The translations under genes and the position numbers were made by a program. Shown piece by piece: positions 1-10,800 of a DNA stretch of 64,000 nucleotides. Source of the stretch: Pseudomonas putida (lineage in GTDB: Bacteria; Pseudomonadota; Gammaproteobacteria; Pseudomonadales; Pseudomonadaceae); contig NZ_MNAH01000003.1 in the NCBI RefSeq assembly GCF_001976065.1, positions 778,589-842,588 on the forward strand, read 5' to 3'. The notes under the pieces were generated by a model that was given only the letters and a program-made list of their open reading frames with translations, did no database searches and had not been told where the DNA came from. The number at the start of each line of letters is the position of its first letter. Position 1 is the stretch's first letter.

Positions 1-953
1 GCTTCGTAGTCTTCGGTGGTGTCCTTGGGCAACAGGACGGACAGCCGCTCCTCCAGGCCATCGAAGGACACCTTGCGGAAGTACTCATCGATGGTCATGC
101 CATCGGGAATCGGGAAGTTGGGCAGGAAGTGCGTGCCCAGCTTGACTTCGATGTTGCAGCGCTTGGCGATCTCGACGGTGTTTTCCAGCGCCTCGGGAAT
201 GTCGCTGAACAGCTCGGCCATTTCCTCGGCACTTTTGAGGTACTGCTGATCGCTGTAATTCTTCGAACGTCGCGGGTCGTCGAGGGCCCGACCCTCGCCG
301 ATGCACACACGGGTTTCGTGGGCGGCGAAATCTTCCTGCTTGATGAAGCGCACGTCGTTGGTCGCGACCAGCGGTGCGCCGATCTTCTCTGCCAGCGCCA
401 CGGCACCGTGCAATTGCTCTTCATCGTTGGGGCGGTTGGTGCGCTGGATTTCCAGGTAGAAGCGATCCGGGAAAACCGCCATCCATTCACGCGCCAGGTT
501 TTCCGCTTCGTCGGGGTTTCCGCTGAGCATGGCCTGGCCGATCTCGCCCTCCTTGGCCGCCGACAGCATGATCAGGCCGTCGCTGGCTTCGGCTACCCAC
601 TCACGCTCGATGATGATCGAGCCATTGCGCTGCCCTTCGATGAAACCGCGAGAAATCAACTCGGTGAGGTTGCGATAACCCGCGGCATTCATCACCAGCA
701 GGCTGATCCGGCTCAGGGGGTTGTCCGGATCCTTGTTCGACAGCCACAGGTCGGCGCCGCAGATCGGCTTGATCCCGGCACCCATGGAGTTCTTGTAGAA
801 TTTGACCAGGGAACACATGTTGCTCTGGTCAGTGACCGCTACGGCAGGCATGTTCATGCCGACCAGCGTCTTGACCAGCGGCTTGATCCGCACCAGACCG
901 TCGACCAGGGAGTATTCAGTGTGCAGGCGTAGGTGAACGAATGAAGCCGGCAT
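1..953 (-). CDS. dnaE: DNA polymerase III alpha subunit, N-terminal part (cut by window edge)
   Basis: Catalytic subunit of the replicative DNA polymerase III holoenzyme. Only the first 317 or so codons lie in the window; the rest runs off the left edge. The protein starts MPASFVHLRLHTEYSLVDGL, the typical start of the N-terminal PHP domain with the HxH motif, and continues with PHP-domain sequence (AVTDQSNMCSLVKFYKNS). The ATG at 953-951 is the only sensible start. It is the last gene of the rnhB-side lipid A operon by order, but a hairpin at 984-1007 lies just upstream, so it may depend on readthrough or on its own promoter. The order lpxB-rnhB-dnaE is standard in Pseudomonas. Confidence 0.96.
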   Translation of the reverse strand, partial: MPASFVHLRLHTEYSLVDGLVRIKPLVKTLVGMNMPAVAVTDQSNMCSLVKFYKNSMGAGIKPICGADLWLSNKDPDNPLSRISLLVMNAAGYRNLTELISRGFIEGQRNGSIIIEREWVAEASDGLIMLSAAKEGEIGQAMLSGNPDEAENLAREWMAVFPDRFYLEIQRTNRPNDEEQLHGAVALAEKIGAPLVATNDVRFIKQEDFAAHETRVCIGEGRALDDPRRSKNYSDQQYLKSAEEMAELFSDIPEALENTVEIAKRCNIEVKLGTHFLPNFPIPDGMTIDEYFRKVSFDGLEERLSVLLPKDTTEDYE

Positions 954-983
954 AGTGATCCTGCGTTAAGTCATGAAAACAAC

Positions 984-1007
984 AAGGCCCGGATTGTACC
1001 GGGCCTT
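984..1007 (-). terminator. Hairpin between rnhB and dnaE
   Basis: A perfect 9-bp inverted repeat (AAGGCCCGG / CCGGGCCTT, 6-nt loop). Read on the minus strand it is followed by GTTGTTTT, so it looks like a modest intrinsic terminator after rnhB, about 30 nt before the dnaE start. On the plus strand it is followed by GGT and an A-run, so it would not terminate there. Confidence 0.55.
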
Positions 1008-1030
1008 GGTAAAAAAAATCAGCCTTGCAA

Positions 1031-1672
1031 CTAAGTCTCGATGAGACTCTCCCGGGCCTCGTACGCCAGACGCACCGGGGCAAACGAGCGCCGGTGAATC
1101 GGGGTCGGCCCCAGGCGTGCAAGCGCTTCCAGATGAACGGGCGTCGGGTAGCCTTTGTGCCCGCCGATCCCGTAACCCGGGTAGATCAATTCGAAAGCAG
1201 CCATTTCACGGTCGCGACTGACCTTGGCCAGGATCGATGCCGCGGCGATCGCCGGAACCTTGCCATCGCCCTGCACCACCGCTTCGGCACGCATCGACAG
1301 TTTCGGGCAACGGTTGCCGTCGATCATCGCCAGTTTCGGCTGGATGTGCAGCCCGGCGATGGCGCGCTGCATGGCCAGCATGGTGGCGTGGAGGATGTTC
1401 AGCTCATCGATTTCTTCGACTTCGGCGCGGGCAATGCACCAGCTCAGGGCTTTTTCGCAGATTTCGTCGTAGAGTTTTTCGCGCCGGGCCTCGGTGAGCT
1501 TCTTCGAGTCGTTCAGGCCGAGGATCGGACGGTTCGGATCAAGAATCACAGCCGCCGTCACCACGGCGCCACAGAGTGGGCCGCGGCCGACCTCGTCGAC
1601 ACCGGCAACCAATTCTTCCACTTCAGCGACCAAGGTGAAATCCAGCCCCATCTGCATGCTTGTTTTACTCAT
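1031..1672 (-). CDS. rnhB: Ribonuclease HII
   Basis: Removes RNA from RNA-DNA hybrids and single ribonucleotides from DNA. The 213-residue product has the type 2 RNase H signature near residues 23-33 ([11 protein letters not shown], with the first catalytic Asp and Glu) and the later conserved stretch [12 protein letters not shown]. Length is typical of the family. Its ATG overlaps the lpxB stop by 4 nt (ATGA), so the two are translationally coupled, as in other Pseudomonas. Confidence 0.96.
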   Translation of the reverse strand: MSKTSMQMGLDFTLVAEVEELVAGVDEVGRGPLCGAVVTAAVILDPNRPILGLNDSKKLTEARREKLYDEICEKALSWCIARAEVEEIDELNILHATMLAMQRAIAGLHIQPKLAMIDGNRCPKLSMRAEAVVQGDGKVPAIAAASILAKVSRDREMAAFELIYPGYGIGGHKGYPTPVHLEALARLGPTPIHRRSFAPVRLAYEARESLIET

Positions 1673-2799
1673 TGTACTTGGCCGATCAGGTTCAGCACTG
1701 CATCCGCAGCCTGGTTGGAAGCGTCCAGACGAAGGGTCCGGTGAATTTCATCAAAACCGCGGGTTTGCTCCTGGCCACCTTCGATCAGCGGCGACAAGGT
1801 CTGGGCCAAGGCTTCGACGGTGGCGTCATCCTGCAGCAACTCGGGCACCAACAGGCGTTGGGCCAGCAGGTTCGGCAAGGAAACGTAGGGGCTTTTCACC
1901 ATACGCTTGAGAATCCAGAATGTCAGCGGTGCCAGGCGATAGGCAACGACCATTGGCCGCTTGTACAACAAGGCTTCAAGCGTTGCTGTACCGGAGGCAA
2001 TCAGCACGGCATTGCATGCCGCCAAGGCCAGATGGGACTTGCCGTCGAGCAAGGTCAGCGGCAAATCGCGACCGACCAGCAGCTCTTCAAGCTGGGCCCG
2101 GCGCTGTGGGTTGGCACATGGCACTACAAACCGCACTCCGGGTCGCATTGCCCGCAGGCGTTGGGCCGTATCGAGAAACAAGGCACCGAGCCGGCCCACT
2201 TCGCCGCCACGACTGCCCGGCATCAGTGCAACCAACGGCCCTTCAGGCAATCCCAACTCGGCCCGCGCCGCAGCGCGGTCGGCTTCGAGCGGAATGGCAT
2301 CGGCCAGGGTATGCCCGACAAACCGCACCGGCACACCCTTCTCTTCGTAGAATTTCGCTTCGAACGGGAACAGCGTAAGCATCAGGTCGCAACCTTCGCG
2401 AATCTTCAGCACCCGCTTCTGCCGCCAGGCCCAGACCGACGGGCTGACGTAATGCACGGTCTTGATCCCGGCCTGACGCAGCTTGAGTTCGATATTGAGA
2501 TTGAAGTCCGGGGCATCGATGCCGATGAACACGTCTGGTTTCGCGGCGATCAGGTCGGCCACCAGCTTCTTACGGCGCGCCAGCAATTCACGCAACCGAC
2601 CCAACACTTCCACCAGGCCCATCACAGACAGACGTTCCATGGGAAAGTAGGACGCCAGGCCTTCGGCCTGCATCAACGGGCCGCCGACACCGATGAACTC
2701 AACCGCCGGATGGCGAGCCTTCAGCGCGCGCATCAGACCCGCGCCCAGAATGTCGCCGGAAGCCTCACCTGCCACCAGCGCAATACGCAAATTGGCCAT
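1669..2799 (-). CDS. lpxB: Lipid-A-disaccharide synthase
   Basis: Joins UDP-2,3-diacylglucosamine and lipid X to form the lipid A disaccharide at the inner face of the inner membrane. The 376-residue protein begins [20 protein letters not shown], the characteristic GT19 N-terminus, and contains the nucleotide-sugar-binding stretch [15 protein letters not shown]. It lies 2 nt downstream of lpxA and overlaps rnhB by 4 nt, within the lpxD-fabZ-lpxA-lpxB lipid A operon. Confidence 0.97.
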   Translation of the reverse strand: MANLRIALVAGEASGDILGAGLMRALKARHPAVEFIGVGGPLMQAEGLASYFPMERLSVMGLVEVLGRLRELLARRKKLVADLIAAKPDVFIGIDAPDFNLNIELKLRQAGIKTVHYVSPSVWAWRQKRVLKIREGCDLMLTLFPFEAKFYEEKGVPVRFVGHTLADAIPLEADRAAARAELGLPEGPLVALMPGSRGGEVGRLGALFLDTAQRLRAMRPGVRFVVPCANPQRRAQLEELLVGRDLPLTLLDGKSHLALAACNAVLIASGTATLEALLYKRPMVVAYRLAPLTFWILKRMVKSPYVSLPNLLAQRLLVPELLQDDATVEALAQTLSPLIEGGQEQTRGFDEIHRTLRLDASNQAADAVLNLIGQVQ

Positions 2800-2801
2800 G
2801 G

Positions 2802-3578
2802 TTAGCGTGTGATGCCGCGGGTCGAGGACTGTATGGAGTCGCGGAACACCGCCACTTCCGGGAACTGGGCAGAGGATTCGGCCAGTTCGGCGAGCGCCTG
2901 CTCAACCGTCAGGCCCTGGCGATAGACCACCTTGTAGGCACGACGCAGGGCGTGGATCGCGTCTTCGCTGAAACCGCGACGGCGCATGCCTTCAAAGTTC
3001 ATGCTGCGGGCTTCGGCCGGGTTGCCGAACACCGTGACATACGCCGGGACGTCCTTGCCGATCGCCGTACCCATGCCGGAAAAGCTGTGGGCACCGATGT
3101 GGCAATACTGATGAACCAGGGTAAAACCGGACAGGATCGCCCAGTCTTCCACGTGCACGTGGCCGGCCAGCGCCGTGTTGTTGACCAGGATGCAGTGGTT
3201 GCCGATGACACTGTCGTGACCGATGTGGGCGTACGCCATGATCAGGTTGTGATCGCCCAGGGTGGTTTCCGAACGGTCCTGAATGGTCCCACGATGGATC
3301 GTCACGCCTTCGCGGATGACGTTGTGGTCGCCCATCACCAGGCGGGTTTCCTCGCCTTTGTATTTCAGATCGGGCGTGTCCTCACCTACCGAGGAAAACT
3401 GGTAGATACGGTTGTACTTACCGATTCGGGTCGGGCCCTTGAGAATCACATGCGGCCCGATCACGGTCCCCTCGCCGATTTCCACACCTGCGCCGATGAT
3501 CGACCACGGGCCGACCTCGACGCCGTCAGCCAGAATGGCCGTCGGATCGATGATTGCGCGAGGGTCGATCAAACTCAT
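2802..3578 (-). CDS. lpxA: UDP-N-acetylglucosamine acyltransferase
   Basis: First step of lipid A synthesis: transfers a 3-hydroxyacyl chain from acyl carrier protein to UDP-GlcNAc. The 258-residue product shows the left-handed beta-helix hexapeptide repeats (for example [21 protein letters not shown]) over roughly residues 1-190, followed by an alpha-helical C-terminus. The stretch [18 protein letters not shown] carries the catalytic His region. Start ATG overlaps the fabZ stop by 4 nt, indicating coupling in the operon. Confidence 0.97.
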   Translation of the reverse strand: MSLIDPRAIIDPTAILADGVEVGPWSIIGAGVEIGEGTVIGPHVILKGPTRIGKYNRIYQFSSVGEDTPDLKYKGEETRLVMGDHNVIREGVTIHRGTIQDRSETTLGDHNLIMAYAHIGHDSVIGNHCILVNNTALAGHVHVEDWAILSGFTLVHQYCHIGAHSFSGMGTAIGKDVPAYVTVFGNPAEARSMNFEGMRRRGFSEDAIHALRRAYKVVYRQGLTVEQALAELAESSAQFPEVAVFRDSIQSSTRGITR

Positions 3579-4015
3579 AGTTTGCGTTCCGCGCAGATGA
3601 TTTCAGCAGAGCAGACCGGCTTGCCATCGACCGAAGCCTGGCACTCGAACTTCCAGATCTGACGCTTGCAGCTGATGAACTTGGCTTCAAGGATCAGCTG
3701 ATCGCCCGGCAGTACAGGCTGGCGGAAGCGCAGCTTGTCGGAGCCGACGAAGTAATAAAGGGTGCCGTCGGCGGGTTTCACGTCGAGCATCTTGAAACCA
3801 AGGATCCCTGCAGCCTGAGCCATCGCTTCGATGATCAGTACGCCTGGCATGATTGGATGCGCAGGAAAGTGACCATTGAAGAACGGTTCGTTGATGCTGA
3901 CATTCTTGTAGGCGCGAATGCGCTTGCCTTCAACATCCAGCTCCACTACCCGGTCCACCAGCAGGAACGGGTAACGGTGAGGCAGGTATTCGCGAATCTC
4001 GTTGATGTCCATCAT
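3575..4015 (-). CDS. fabZ: 3-hydroxyacyl-ACP dehydratase FabZ
   Basis: Dehydrates 3-hydroxyacyl-ACP in fatty acid elongation, competing with LpxA for the 3-hydroxyacyl-ACP pool. The 146-residue form starting [21 protein letters not shown] matches the family start. An upstream in-frame ATG at 4075 would add 20 residues that are not conserved in the family, so the shorter form is preferred. The hot-dog active-site region [21 protein letters not shown], with its catalytic His and Glu, is intact. It overlaps lpxA by 4 nt. Confidence 0.95.
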   Translation of the reverse strand: MMDINEIREYLPHRYPFLLVDRVVELDVEGKRIRAYKNVSINEPFFNGHFPAHPIMPGVLIIEAMAQAAGILGFKMLDVKPADGTLYYFVGSDKLRFRQPVLPGDQLILEAKFISCKRQIWKFECQASVDGKPVCSAEIICAERKL

Positions 4016-4123
4016 TTCGGGGGGAAGCCTATGTAAAGATTGGGAGTGCGCGACTGACGCACACTCCTCTAGCAAATCAAGGTCGCAGTCTAGCGGCTGT
4101 GCACGCTTGATATGGAAATGGTA

Positions 4124-5179
4124 TCAGCCATCTGATGAAGCATTACCGCCAGGGGTCACTTCCCCTGTTTGCTTTTCCAGCTGTCGCAGACGCCGCGCGA
4201 TGTCATCGAGCTGGCGGATACGTGCCGCGCTTTTGCGCCACTCGGCGGCTGGCTGCATCGCCGTACCGGACGAATAGGCACCCGGCTCGGTGATCGAGTG
4301 GGTCACCATGGTCATCCCGGTGATGAACACGTTGTCGCAAATATCGATATGCCCCACCAGCCCTACGCCACCGGCGAGCATGCAATGCTTGCCGATTTTG
4401 GTGCTGCCGGAGATGCCCACGCACGCCGCCATGGCGGTGTGATCACCAATCTGGACGTTGTGGGCGATCTGAATCTGGTTGTCGAGCTTCACGCCGTTAC
4501 CAATGACGGTATCGGCCAGCGCGCCACGGTCAATGGCGGTATTCACGCCGATTTCCACGTCGTCGCCGACCAAGACACCGCCGATCTGGGCGATTTTCTG
4601 CCAGATGCCTTTCTCGTTGGCAAAGCCGAAGCCTTCACCACCGAGCACTGCACCGGACTGAATCACCACCCGCTTGCCCACGCGCACGTCGTGATACAGC
4701 GTGACGCGCGGTGCCAGCCAGCCACCTTCGCCGACAACGCTACGGGCGCCGATGAAGCAATGCGCGCCAATAGTGGTACCGGCGGCAATATGCGCCCCGC
4801 TTTCGATGACCGCAAATGCACCGATACTCGCAGCCGGATCGACCACCGCGTCCGCGGCAATCACTGCCGTCGGGTGAACGCCGGCGGCCGCCTTGGGCTT
4901 GGGATCGAACAAATGGGAAACACGCGCGTAGGCAGCGTAAGGATCGGGCACCACCAGGCAATCCCCGACAAAACCTTCGGCGTCAGCGGCTTTGAGCAAC
5001 AACGCTGCCGCCTGACTGCCTGCCAGGTATTTCCGGTATTGGGGGTTTGCGAGAAAGCTCAACTGAGCTGGGCCAGCCTCCTGCAAGGTGGCTAGCCCAG
5101 TAATTGCTTTCTCCGGGTCGCCACGTAGCGTGGCGCCCAGGAACTCGGCCAGTTGGCCGAGCTTAATGGTCACTGTCAT
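4124..5179 (-). CDS. lpxD: UDP-3-O-(3-hydroxyacyl)glucosamine N-acyltransferase
   Basis: Third lipid A step: adds the N-linked 3-hydroxyacyl chain. The 351-residue protein has the N-terminal uridine-binding domain (about 1-100), then many hexapeptide repeats of a left-handed beta-helix. The catalytic His region is in [20 protein letters not shown] short C-terminal helix ([18 protein letters not shown]) ends the protein. It starts 3 nt after the skp stop and belongs to the bamA-skp-lpxD-fabZ-lpxA-lpxB unit. Confidence 0.97.
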   Translation of the reverse strand: MTVTIKLGQLAEFLGATLRGDPEKAITGLATLQEAGPAQLSFLANPQYRKYLAGSQAAALLLKAADAEGFVGDCLVVPDPYAAYARVSHLFDPKPKAAAGVHPTAVIAADAVVDPAASIGAFAVIESGAHIAAGTTIGAHCFIGARSVVGEGGWLAPRVTLYHDVRVGKRVVIQSGAVLGGEGFGFANEKGIWQKIAQIGGVLVGDDVEIGVNTAIDRGALADTVIGNGVKLDNQIQIAHNVQIGDHTAMAACVGISGSTKIGKHCMLAGGVGLVGHIDICDNVFITGMTMVTHSITEPGAYSSGTAMQPAAEWRKSAARIRQLDDIARRLRQLEKQTGEVTPGGNASSDG

Positions 5180-5182
5180 GGA

Positions 5183-5686
5183 TTACTTCAGCTGATTCAT
5201 GCGCTCGATAACCTGGCGCGTGATGTCGTACTGAGGTTTGACATCAATCACTGCACCACGCTCGAAGACCAGGTCAAAAGCACCTTTCTTGATGACTTCT
5301 TCCACAGCGCTGTCCAGTTTCGGCTTGAGCTGCTTCAGCATTTCACGGTCGGCAACGGCCTTGGCTTCGTTCAGCTCCTTGGACTGGAACTGGAAGTCGC
5401 GGGCCTTTTGCTTGAATTCAAGCTCCAGACGCTCACGCTCGCCTTGCTGCATTTTGTCGCCACCGGCCATCAGACGATCCTGGATCCCCTTGGCGCTGCT
5501 TTCCAGGGTCTTGAGCTTGCTCAGCTGAGGACCGAATTTCTTCTCGGCATCCACGGCGTATTTCTTGGCCGCATCGGACTCCAGCAGGGCCATCTGATAG
5601 TTCAGGACAGCGATTTTCATGTCGGCAAATGCCGGACCTGCGACCAGTACGGAAGCCAGGAGAACCAATTGAGTCAACTTACGCAC
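5183..5686 (-). CDS. skp: Periplasmic chaperone Skp/OmpH
   Basis: Holds unfolded outer membrane proteins in the periplasm on their way to the BAM complex. The 167-residue precursor has a clear signal peptide (MRKLTQLVLLASVLVAGPAFA, cleavage after AFA) and a long charged helical region predicted to form the coiled-coil tentacles (about residues 45-130). It sits between bamA and lpxD, as in most gammaproteobacteria. Confidence 0.94.
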   Translation of the reverse strand: MRKLTQLVLLASVLVAGPAFADMKIAVLNYQMALLESDAAKKYAVDAEKKFGPQLSKLKTLESSAKGIQDRLMAGGDKMQQGERERLELEFKQKARDFQFQSKELNEAKAVADREMLKQLKPKLDSAVEEVIKKGAFDLVFERGAVIDVKPQYDITRQVIERMNQLK

Positions 5687-5731
5687 GATGCACTCCTACA
5701 AAATCCATTGTCGTTATCTTGGGTCAGACGC

Positions 5732-8107
5732 TTAGAACGTCTGGCCGAGGGAGAATTGGAACACTTGAGTTTCAGCGTCATCCGGCTTCTTGACTGGCAG
5801 GGCCAGCGCGAAACTCAGAGGACCCAGTGCGGTGACCCAGGTCACACCCACACCGACGGAACTGGCCATATTGCTCAGACTGATATCGTTACACTTGGTA
5901 TTGGACTTCGTACCATCGGCGTTCACAGTATCCGAGCACGATGAGTCGAATACGTTACCCACATCCCAGAATACCGAAGTGCGCAGGGAACGCTGGTCCT
6001 TGACGAACGGCAGCGGGAACAGTACTTCCACACCACCCTGGATCAGCACGTTACCACCGAACGGCAGCGGATCCTGGTCCGGGTCGAAAGCAGTGCCAGG
6101 GTTCTTGCCGGTACTTGGCGTACTGCGAGGACCCAGAGTGCTGTCCTTGAAGCCACGAACCGAGTTGAAACCACCAGCATAGTAGTTTTCATAGAATGGC
6201 AAGCCATCGGTCGAACCGTAGCCATCGCCATAACCCAATTCGGTATGCAGGCGCATGGTGTAGTTGTCGCTCAAAGGCTGGAACAACTGGCCACGGTAAT
6301 CGAGCTTGAAGAACGACAGATCGCTGCCCGGCGTCGTGGTTTCCAGCACGAGGCTCTGGGAATGACCACGCGTTGCCAGTACGCCTTTGTTCAAGGTGGA
6401 CTCGGACCAACCGGCCGAAGCCTTGAAGTTCAGGTACTTGTCGCCTTCCTTGTTAACGAAGTCGAAGATCTCGTCAACGGTATACACACCCGTCTTGATC
6501 TCGTCCTGCTGGGCCGTCAGGCCGAAGGTCAGACGCGAAGTCTCACTGATCGGGTAGCCGACGCTCACGCCCGCACCCAGGCTGTCCACGGCATAGCTGG
6601 CAACGTCGACGTCGAGGTCGTCGTAGTCAGTTGTACGATAGAAGGCGTTGTAGCCCAGGCTCACGCCATCGGCAGTCCAGTAGGGGTCGACGTAACCGAA
6701 GTTATAGCGGCTCTGGTATTCACTGCGGGTCAAGCCGATGCTGACCTTGTTACCGGTACCGAGGAAGTTGTTCTGGGTGATCGAACCACCGAGGATCAAG
6801 CCCGCGCTCTGGGCGAAACCGACACTGGCGGTAATCGAACCGGAGGCCTGCTCTTCAACGCTGTAGTTGACGTCAACCTGGTCATCGACACCCGGTACGG
6901 CCGGGGTTTCAACGTTGACTTCCTTGAAGAAGCCCAGACGCTCCAGACGGGTCTTGGACTGGTCGATCAGGTAGGTCGACGCCCAACCACCTTCCATCTG
7001 ACGCATTTCACGACGCAGCACTTCGTCTTCGGACTTGGTGTTGCCACGGAAGTTGATGCGGTTCACGTAGGCGCGCTTGCCTGGATCGACGGCGAAAGTG
7101 ATGTCTACCGTGTGATCGTCATCGTGGGGCTGAGGCACGCCGTTGACGTTGGCGAAGGTATAGCCCTCGTTACCCAGGCGACGGGTGATCAGTTCGGACG
7201 TGGTGGTCATCAGCTTGCGCGAGAACACCTGGCCTTTCTGCACCAGCAGCAGGGACTTGACCTGGTCTTCAGGGACTTTCAGGTCGCCGCTCAGCTTCAC
7301 GTCACGAACGGTGTACTTGTCACCTTCGTTGATGTTGACGGTGATGTAGACGTGCTTCTTGTCCGGGGTAATGGACACCTGGGTCGAAGCGATATCCATG
7401 TTGATGTAGCCGCGGTCCAGGTAGTAGGAACGCAGGCGCTCCAGGTCACCGGAGAGTTTTTCACGGGCGTACTTGTCATCGTTCTTGAAGAACGACAGCC
7501 AGTTGGTGGTCTTGAGTTCGAACAGGTCGATCAGGTCTTCGTCCGCGAACACCGTGTTGCCCACCACGTTGATGTGCTGGATAGCCGCAACGGTGCCCTC
7601 GTTGATGTTGACCTTCAAGCCGACGCGGTTGCGTGGCTGCGGGATCACTTCGGTGTCGACGGTAGCCGAGTAGCGACCCTGGGCCACGTACTGGCGCTGC
7701 AGCTCGTTACGTACACCTTCGAGGGTGGCGCGCTGGAAGATCTCGCCTTCGGCCAGGCCGGATTGCTTGAGGCCCTTCATCAGGTCTTCGGTGGAGATCG
7801 CCTTGTTGCCTTCGATCTCGATACTGGCAACCGACGGACGCTCGACTACCGTGATGACCAGGACGTTGCCATCGCGGCCCAGCTGGATATCTTGAAAGAA
7901 CCCGGTTTTGAACAGCGCACGAGTGGATTCCACCAGGCGACGATCATCCGCCTGTTCACCGACGTTCAACGGCAAAGCACCAAAGACGCTACCCGCGGAG
8001 ACCCGCTGGAGGCCATTGACGCGAATATCAGAGATAGTGAAGGACTCGGCGTGAACTTCGGCGATCATCAATACGGTGAGAACCGCAGTTAGCAGCAGAC
8101 GTTTCAT
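5732..8107 (-). CDS. bamA: Outer membrane protein assembly factor BamA
   Basis: Central beta-barrel of the BAM complex, which inserts outer membrane proteins. The 791-residue form starting MKRLLLTAVLTVLMIAEVHA has a signal peptide. Five POTRA domains follow (about 22-420), then a 16-strand barrel containing the conserved region GGFNSVRGFKDSTLGP, which includes the family VRGF motif. An upstream in-frame ATG at 8167 lies inside a terminator-like hairpin and would spoil the signal peptide, so 8107 is the start. The C-terminus ends in Phe (FSLGQTF), the usual BAM recognition end. Confidence 0.97.
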   Translation of the reverse strand: MKRLLLTAVLTVLMIAEVHAESFTISDIRVNGLQRVSAGSVFGALPLNVGEQADDRRLVESTRALFKTGFFQDIQLGRDGNVLVITVVERPSVASIEIEGNKAISTEDLMKGLKQSGLAEGEIFQRATLEGVRNELQRQYVAQGRYSATVDTEVIPQPRNRVGLKVNINEGTVAAIQHINVVGNTVFADEDLIDLFELKTTNWLSFFKNDDKYAREKLSGDLERLRSYYLDRGYINMDIASTQVSITPDKKHVYITVNINEGDKYTVRDVKLSGDLKVPEDQVKSLLLVQKGQVFSRKLMTTTSELITRRLGNEGYTFANVNGVPQPHDDDHTVDITFAVDPGKRAYVNRINFRGNTKSEDEVLRREMRQMEGGWASTYLIDQSKTRLERLGFFKEVNVETPAVPGVDDQVDVNYSVEEQASGSITASVGFAQSAGLILGGSITQNNFLGTGNKVSIGLTRSEYQSRYNFGYVDPYWTADGVSLGYNAFYRTTDYDDLDVDVASYAVDSLGAGVSVGYPISETSRLTFGLTAQQDEIKTGVYTVDEIFDFVNKEGDKYLNFKASAGWSESTLNKGVLATRGHSQSLVLETTTPGSDLSFFKLDYRGQLFQPLSDNYTMRLHTELGYGDGYGSTDGLPFYENYYAGGFNSVRGFKDSTLGPRSTPSTGKNPGTAFDPDQDPLPFGGNVLIQGGVEVLFPLPFVKDQRSLRTSVFWDVGNVFDSSCSDTVNADGTKSNTKCNDISLSNMASSVGVGVTWVTALGPLSFALALPVKKPDDAETQVFQFSLGQTF

Positions 8108-8133
8108 GAAGTCCTTTCTTATTCCAACTGGCA

Positions 8134-8160
8134 ATAAAAACTGCCGCAAAATGCGGCAGA
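8134..8160 (-). terminator. Intrinsic terminator between rseP and bamA
   Basis: An 8-bp perfect stem (CTGCCGCA / TGCGGCAG) is followed on the minus strand by TTTTTATTG. It lies 20 nt after the rseP stop and about 27 nt before the bamA start. It should end or attenuate transcripts coming from dxr-rseP, so bamA needs readthrough or a promoter inside or upstream of this point. Confidence 0.75.
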
Positions 8161-8179
8161 TTCGCAATTCAGCGAAGCG

Positions 8180-9532
8180 TTACAGTCGACCCAGATCATT
8201 AACCAGAGCAAGCAACATCACCCCGATCACCAAACTGATACCGATCTGTATCCCCCAACCTTGCACCCGATCCGACAAGGGACGACCACGCGCCCACTCA
8301 ATCAGATAAAACAACAAATGCCCCCCATCCAGCACAGGAATGGGCAGCAAATTCAGAACCCCCAGGCTAATACTCAGATAAGCAAGGAAATTCAGGAAAT
8401 CAGCGACACCCGACTGGGCCGAAGCGCCCGCCACTTTAGCAATGGTTATCGGTCCACTCAAGTTTTTTACCGAGAGCTCACCGAACAACATTTTCTTCAG
8501 CGAATCGAGGGTCAGCAGGCTCATCGTCCAAGTGCGGCGAGCCCCCTCCCCCACGGCTGCCAACGGCCCGTAACTGACTTCGCGAATCATCTCTGGTGGC
8601 CAATCGACAGCTTTTACCCCTGCCCCCAGGTAACCACTGGGTGCCTTTTTTTCGCCACGGGCAGCCAACATCACCGGGACATCGATTTGAGCACCATCAC
8701 GCTCGACCCGCAGCATGATTTTGGTATCAGGATGCATGCGGACTGTATCGACGACCTGTTGCCAGTCATCCACCGCCTTGCCGTCGAGCGCCAACAGCCG
8801 GTCACCGGTCTTCAGGCCGGCAGCCTGGGCCGGGCCTTTGGAGTCCAGTTCAGCGAGGACGGGCGGCAATGCCGGGCGCCAGGGGCGAATGCCCAGGGAG
8901 CGAATTGGATCCGGCTCATCAGCGCCCTTGAGCCATTTGTCCAGCACCAGCTCACGAGGCGAATCCACTGTGGTGCCCTGCTCACGAACCACCAGCTGCA
9001 GTGAGCCGCTTTCACCCAGGCGACGGACCAATTGCAGATTGACCGCCGCCCAACCCGAAGTGGGCTCGCCGTCGATGGCCACGATTTCCTGGCCTGCATT
9101 CAGGCCCGCCTTGGCAGCCAGGCTTCCAGACTCTACAGCACCAATGACCGGACGGACCTGTTCGGTGCCGAGCATCGCCAATGCCCAGAAAAACACCATC
9201 GCCAACAAGAAGTTGGCAATCGGCCCCGCCGCCACGATCGCAATACGCTGGCGCACGGTTTTACGGTTGAAGGATTGATCGAGCTGATCGGCCGGTACTT
9301 CACCCTCACGCTCATCGAGCATTTTCACGTAGCCACCCAACGGAATGGCAGCTACCACGAACTCAGTACCCTTCCTGTCGTGCCAGCGCAGCAGCGGCAT
9401 GCCGAAGCCCACGGAGAAACGCAGCACCTTGACCCCACAGCGACGCGCGACCCAGAAATGGCCGAACTCGTGGAAGGTAACCAGCACGCCCAAAGCGACC
9501 AGGGTGCCGACAATCATATAGAGCGCGCTCAT
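8180..9532 (-). CDS. rseP: Site-2 protease RseP (MucP)
   Basis: Inner membrane zinc metalloprotease that cuts the anti-sigma factor (MucA/RseA type) inside the membrane and frees the envelope stress sigma factor. The 450-residue protein has the HEFGH zinc motif at 21-25 in the first transmembrane segment. Two PDZ domains follow in the middle (about 115-310), then the second active-site motif PIPVLDGGHLLFYL near 390-405. Length equals the family norm. It follows dxr in the same direction. Confidence 0.97.
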   Translation of the reverse strand: MSALYMIVGTLVALGVLVTFHEFGHFWVARRCGVKVLRFSVGFGMPLLRWHDRKGTEFVVAAIPLGGYVKMLDEREGEVPADQLDQSFNRKTVRQRIAIVAAGPIANFLLAMVFFWALAMLGTEQVRPVIGAVESGSLAAKAGLNAGQEIVAIDGEPTSGWAAVNLQLVRRLGESGSLQLVVREQGTTVDSPRELVLDKWLKGADEPDPIRSLGIRPWRPALPPVLAELDSKGPAQAAGLKTGDRLLALDGKAVDDWQQVVDTVRMHPDTKIMLRVERDGAQIDVPVMLAARGEKKAPSGYLGAGVKAVDWPPEMIREVSYGPLAAVGEGARRTWTMSLLTLDSLKKMLFGELSVKNLSGPITIAKVAGASAQSGVADFLNFLAYLSISLGVLNLLPIPVLDGGHLLFYLIEWARGRPLSDRVQGWGIQIGISLVIGVMLLALVNDLGRL

Positions 9533-9609
9533 CTATTTTCTCCGCATTTCTATCGAGCCCTGCATCCAGTACTGCATCCAGTGCTGCATGGGCCAGCGCA
9601 TTGCAATAC

Positions 9610-10800
9610 TTAACGCCCGTGGCGACTTAACCATTGCCCGGCCAGCACACGCGCCTTGGCGTCCGCCGTGAACACCGCCTCAAGATCACTCACTGCAACC
9701 ACAGGTTCGAGATTGAGTACTTCCTCGATGATACTCGCGATTTCCAGGTAACGAACCCGTCCGTCGAGAAAGGCTGCCACAGCGACTTCATTTGCCGCAT
9801 TCAACATCGCCGGAGCGCTGTTGCCCGCCTCGGCTGCCTGACGCGCCAGGCGCAGGCACGGGAACCGATCTTCATCCGGAGCCTGGAAGTCCAGGCGCGC
9901 GACGGCAAACAGATCCAGCGGCGGCACGCCGGAGTCGATTCGCTCCGGCCAGGCCAGGGCGTTGGCAATCGGCGTGCGCATGTCGGGGTTACCCAACTGG
10001 GCCAAGACCGAACCGTCGATGTAGTCGACCAGCGAATGAATCACGCTTTGCGGGTGGATCACCACCTCAACCTGGGAAGGCTTGGCATCGAACAGCCAAC
10101 AGGCCTCGATCAACTCAAGCCCTTTATTCATCATGCTGGCCGAATCGACCGAGATCTTGCGCCCCATGGACCAGTTAGGGTGGGCACAGGCCTGCTCGGG
10201 CGAAACATGCGCCAGTTCAGCCATGGGCGTCTGCCGGAACGGACCGCCAGAGGCGGTCAGCAGGATCCGGCGCACGCCGACCGACTCCAGGCCACGGGCA
10301 AAATCCCGGGGCATGCACTGGAAAATCGCGTTGTGCTCACTGTCGATCGGCAGCAACACCGACCCGCTCTTGCGCACGGCCTGCATGAACAATGCGCCAG
10401 ACATGACCAGCGCTTCCTTGTTGGCCAGGAGGATCTTCTTGCCGGCCTCGACGGCCGCCAAGGTCGGGCGCAAGCCCGCCGCACCGACGATGGCCGCCAT
10501 CACCGCATCGACCTCAGGGTCGGCAGCCACCTGGCACAACCCCTCTTCCCCTACCAGTACGCGAGTCGATAGGCCGGCGGCGTGCAGATCATCCTGCAAT
10601 CGGCGGGCAGCACTGGCTTCAGGCACCACGGCGTACCGTGGCGCGTGACGCACGCACAGCGCCAGCAGTTCACTCAGACGACTGAAACCGCTCAAGGCGA
10701 AGACTTGATAGCGCTCGGGGTGACGAGCGATGACATCCAGGGTGCTCAGACCGATCGAACCGGTCGCCCCCAGGACGGTAATCTGCTGAGGGCGGCTCAC
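9610..10800 (-). CDS. dxr: 1-deoxy-D-xylulose 5-phosphate reductoisomerase
   Basis: Second step of the MEP isoprenoid pathway. It has the N-terminal NADPH-binding motif [14 protein letters not shown], the metal-site stretch [13 protein letters not shown] and the conserved [14 protein letters not shown] at 10800-10798 gives a protein beginning [11 protein letters not shown], the usual start, and overlaps the cdsA stop by 4 nt (GTGA). The ATG five codons upstream lies inside cdsA and is less likely. Product 396 residues. Confidence 0.95.
   Translation of the reverse strand: MSRPQQITVLGATGSIGLSTLDVIARHPERYQVFALSGFSRLSELLALCVRHAPRYAVVPEASAARRLQDDLHAAGLSTRVLVGEEGLCQVAADPEVDAVMAAIVGAAGLRPTLAAVEAGKKILLANKEALVMSGALFMQAVRKSGSVLLPIDSEHNAIFQCMPRDFARGLESVGVRRILLTASGGPFRQTPMAELAHVSPEQACAHPNWSMGRKISVDSASMMNKGLELIEACWLFDAKPSQVEVVIHPQSVIHSLVDYIDGSVLAQLGNPDMRTPIANALAWPERIDSGVPPLDLFAVARLDFQAPDEDRFPCLRLARQAAEAGNSAPAMLNAANEVAVAAFLDGRVRYLEIASIIEEVLNLEPVVAVSDLEAVFTADAKARVLAGQWLSRHGR

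Noticed and set aside
6245..8092. 615-codon plus-strand frame opposite bamA
   Set aside because: Antisense shadow; bamA carries POTRA and barrel motifs on the other strand.
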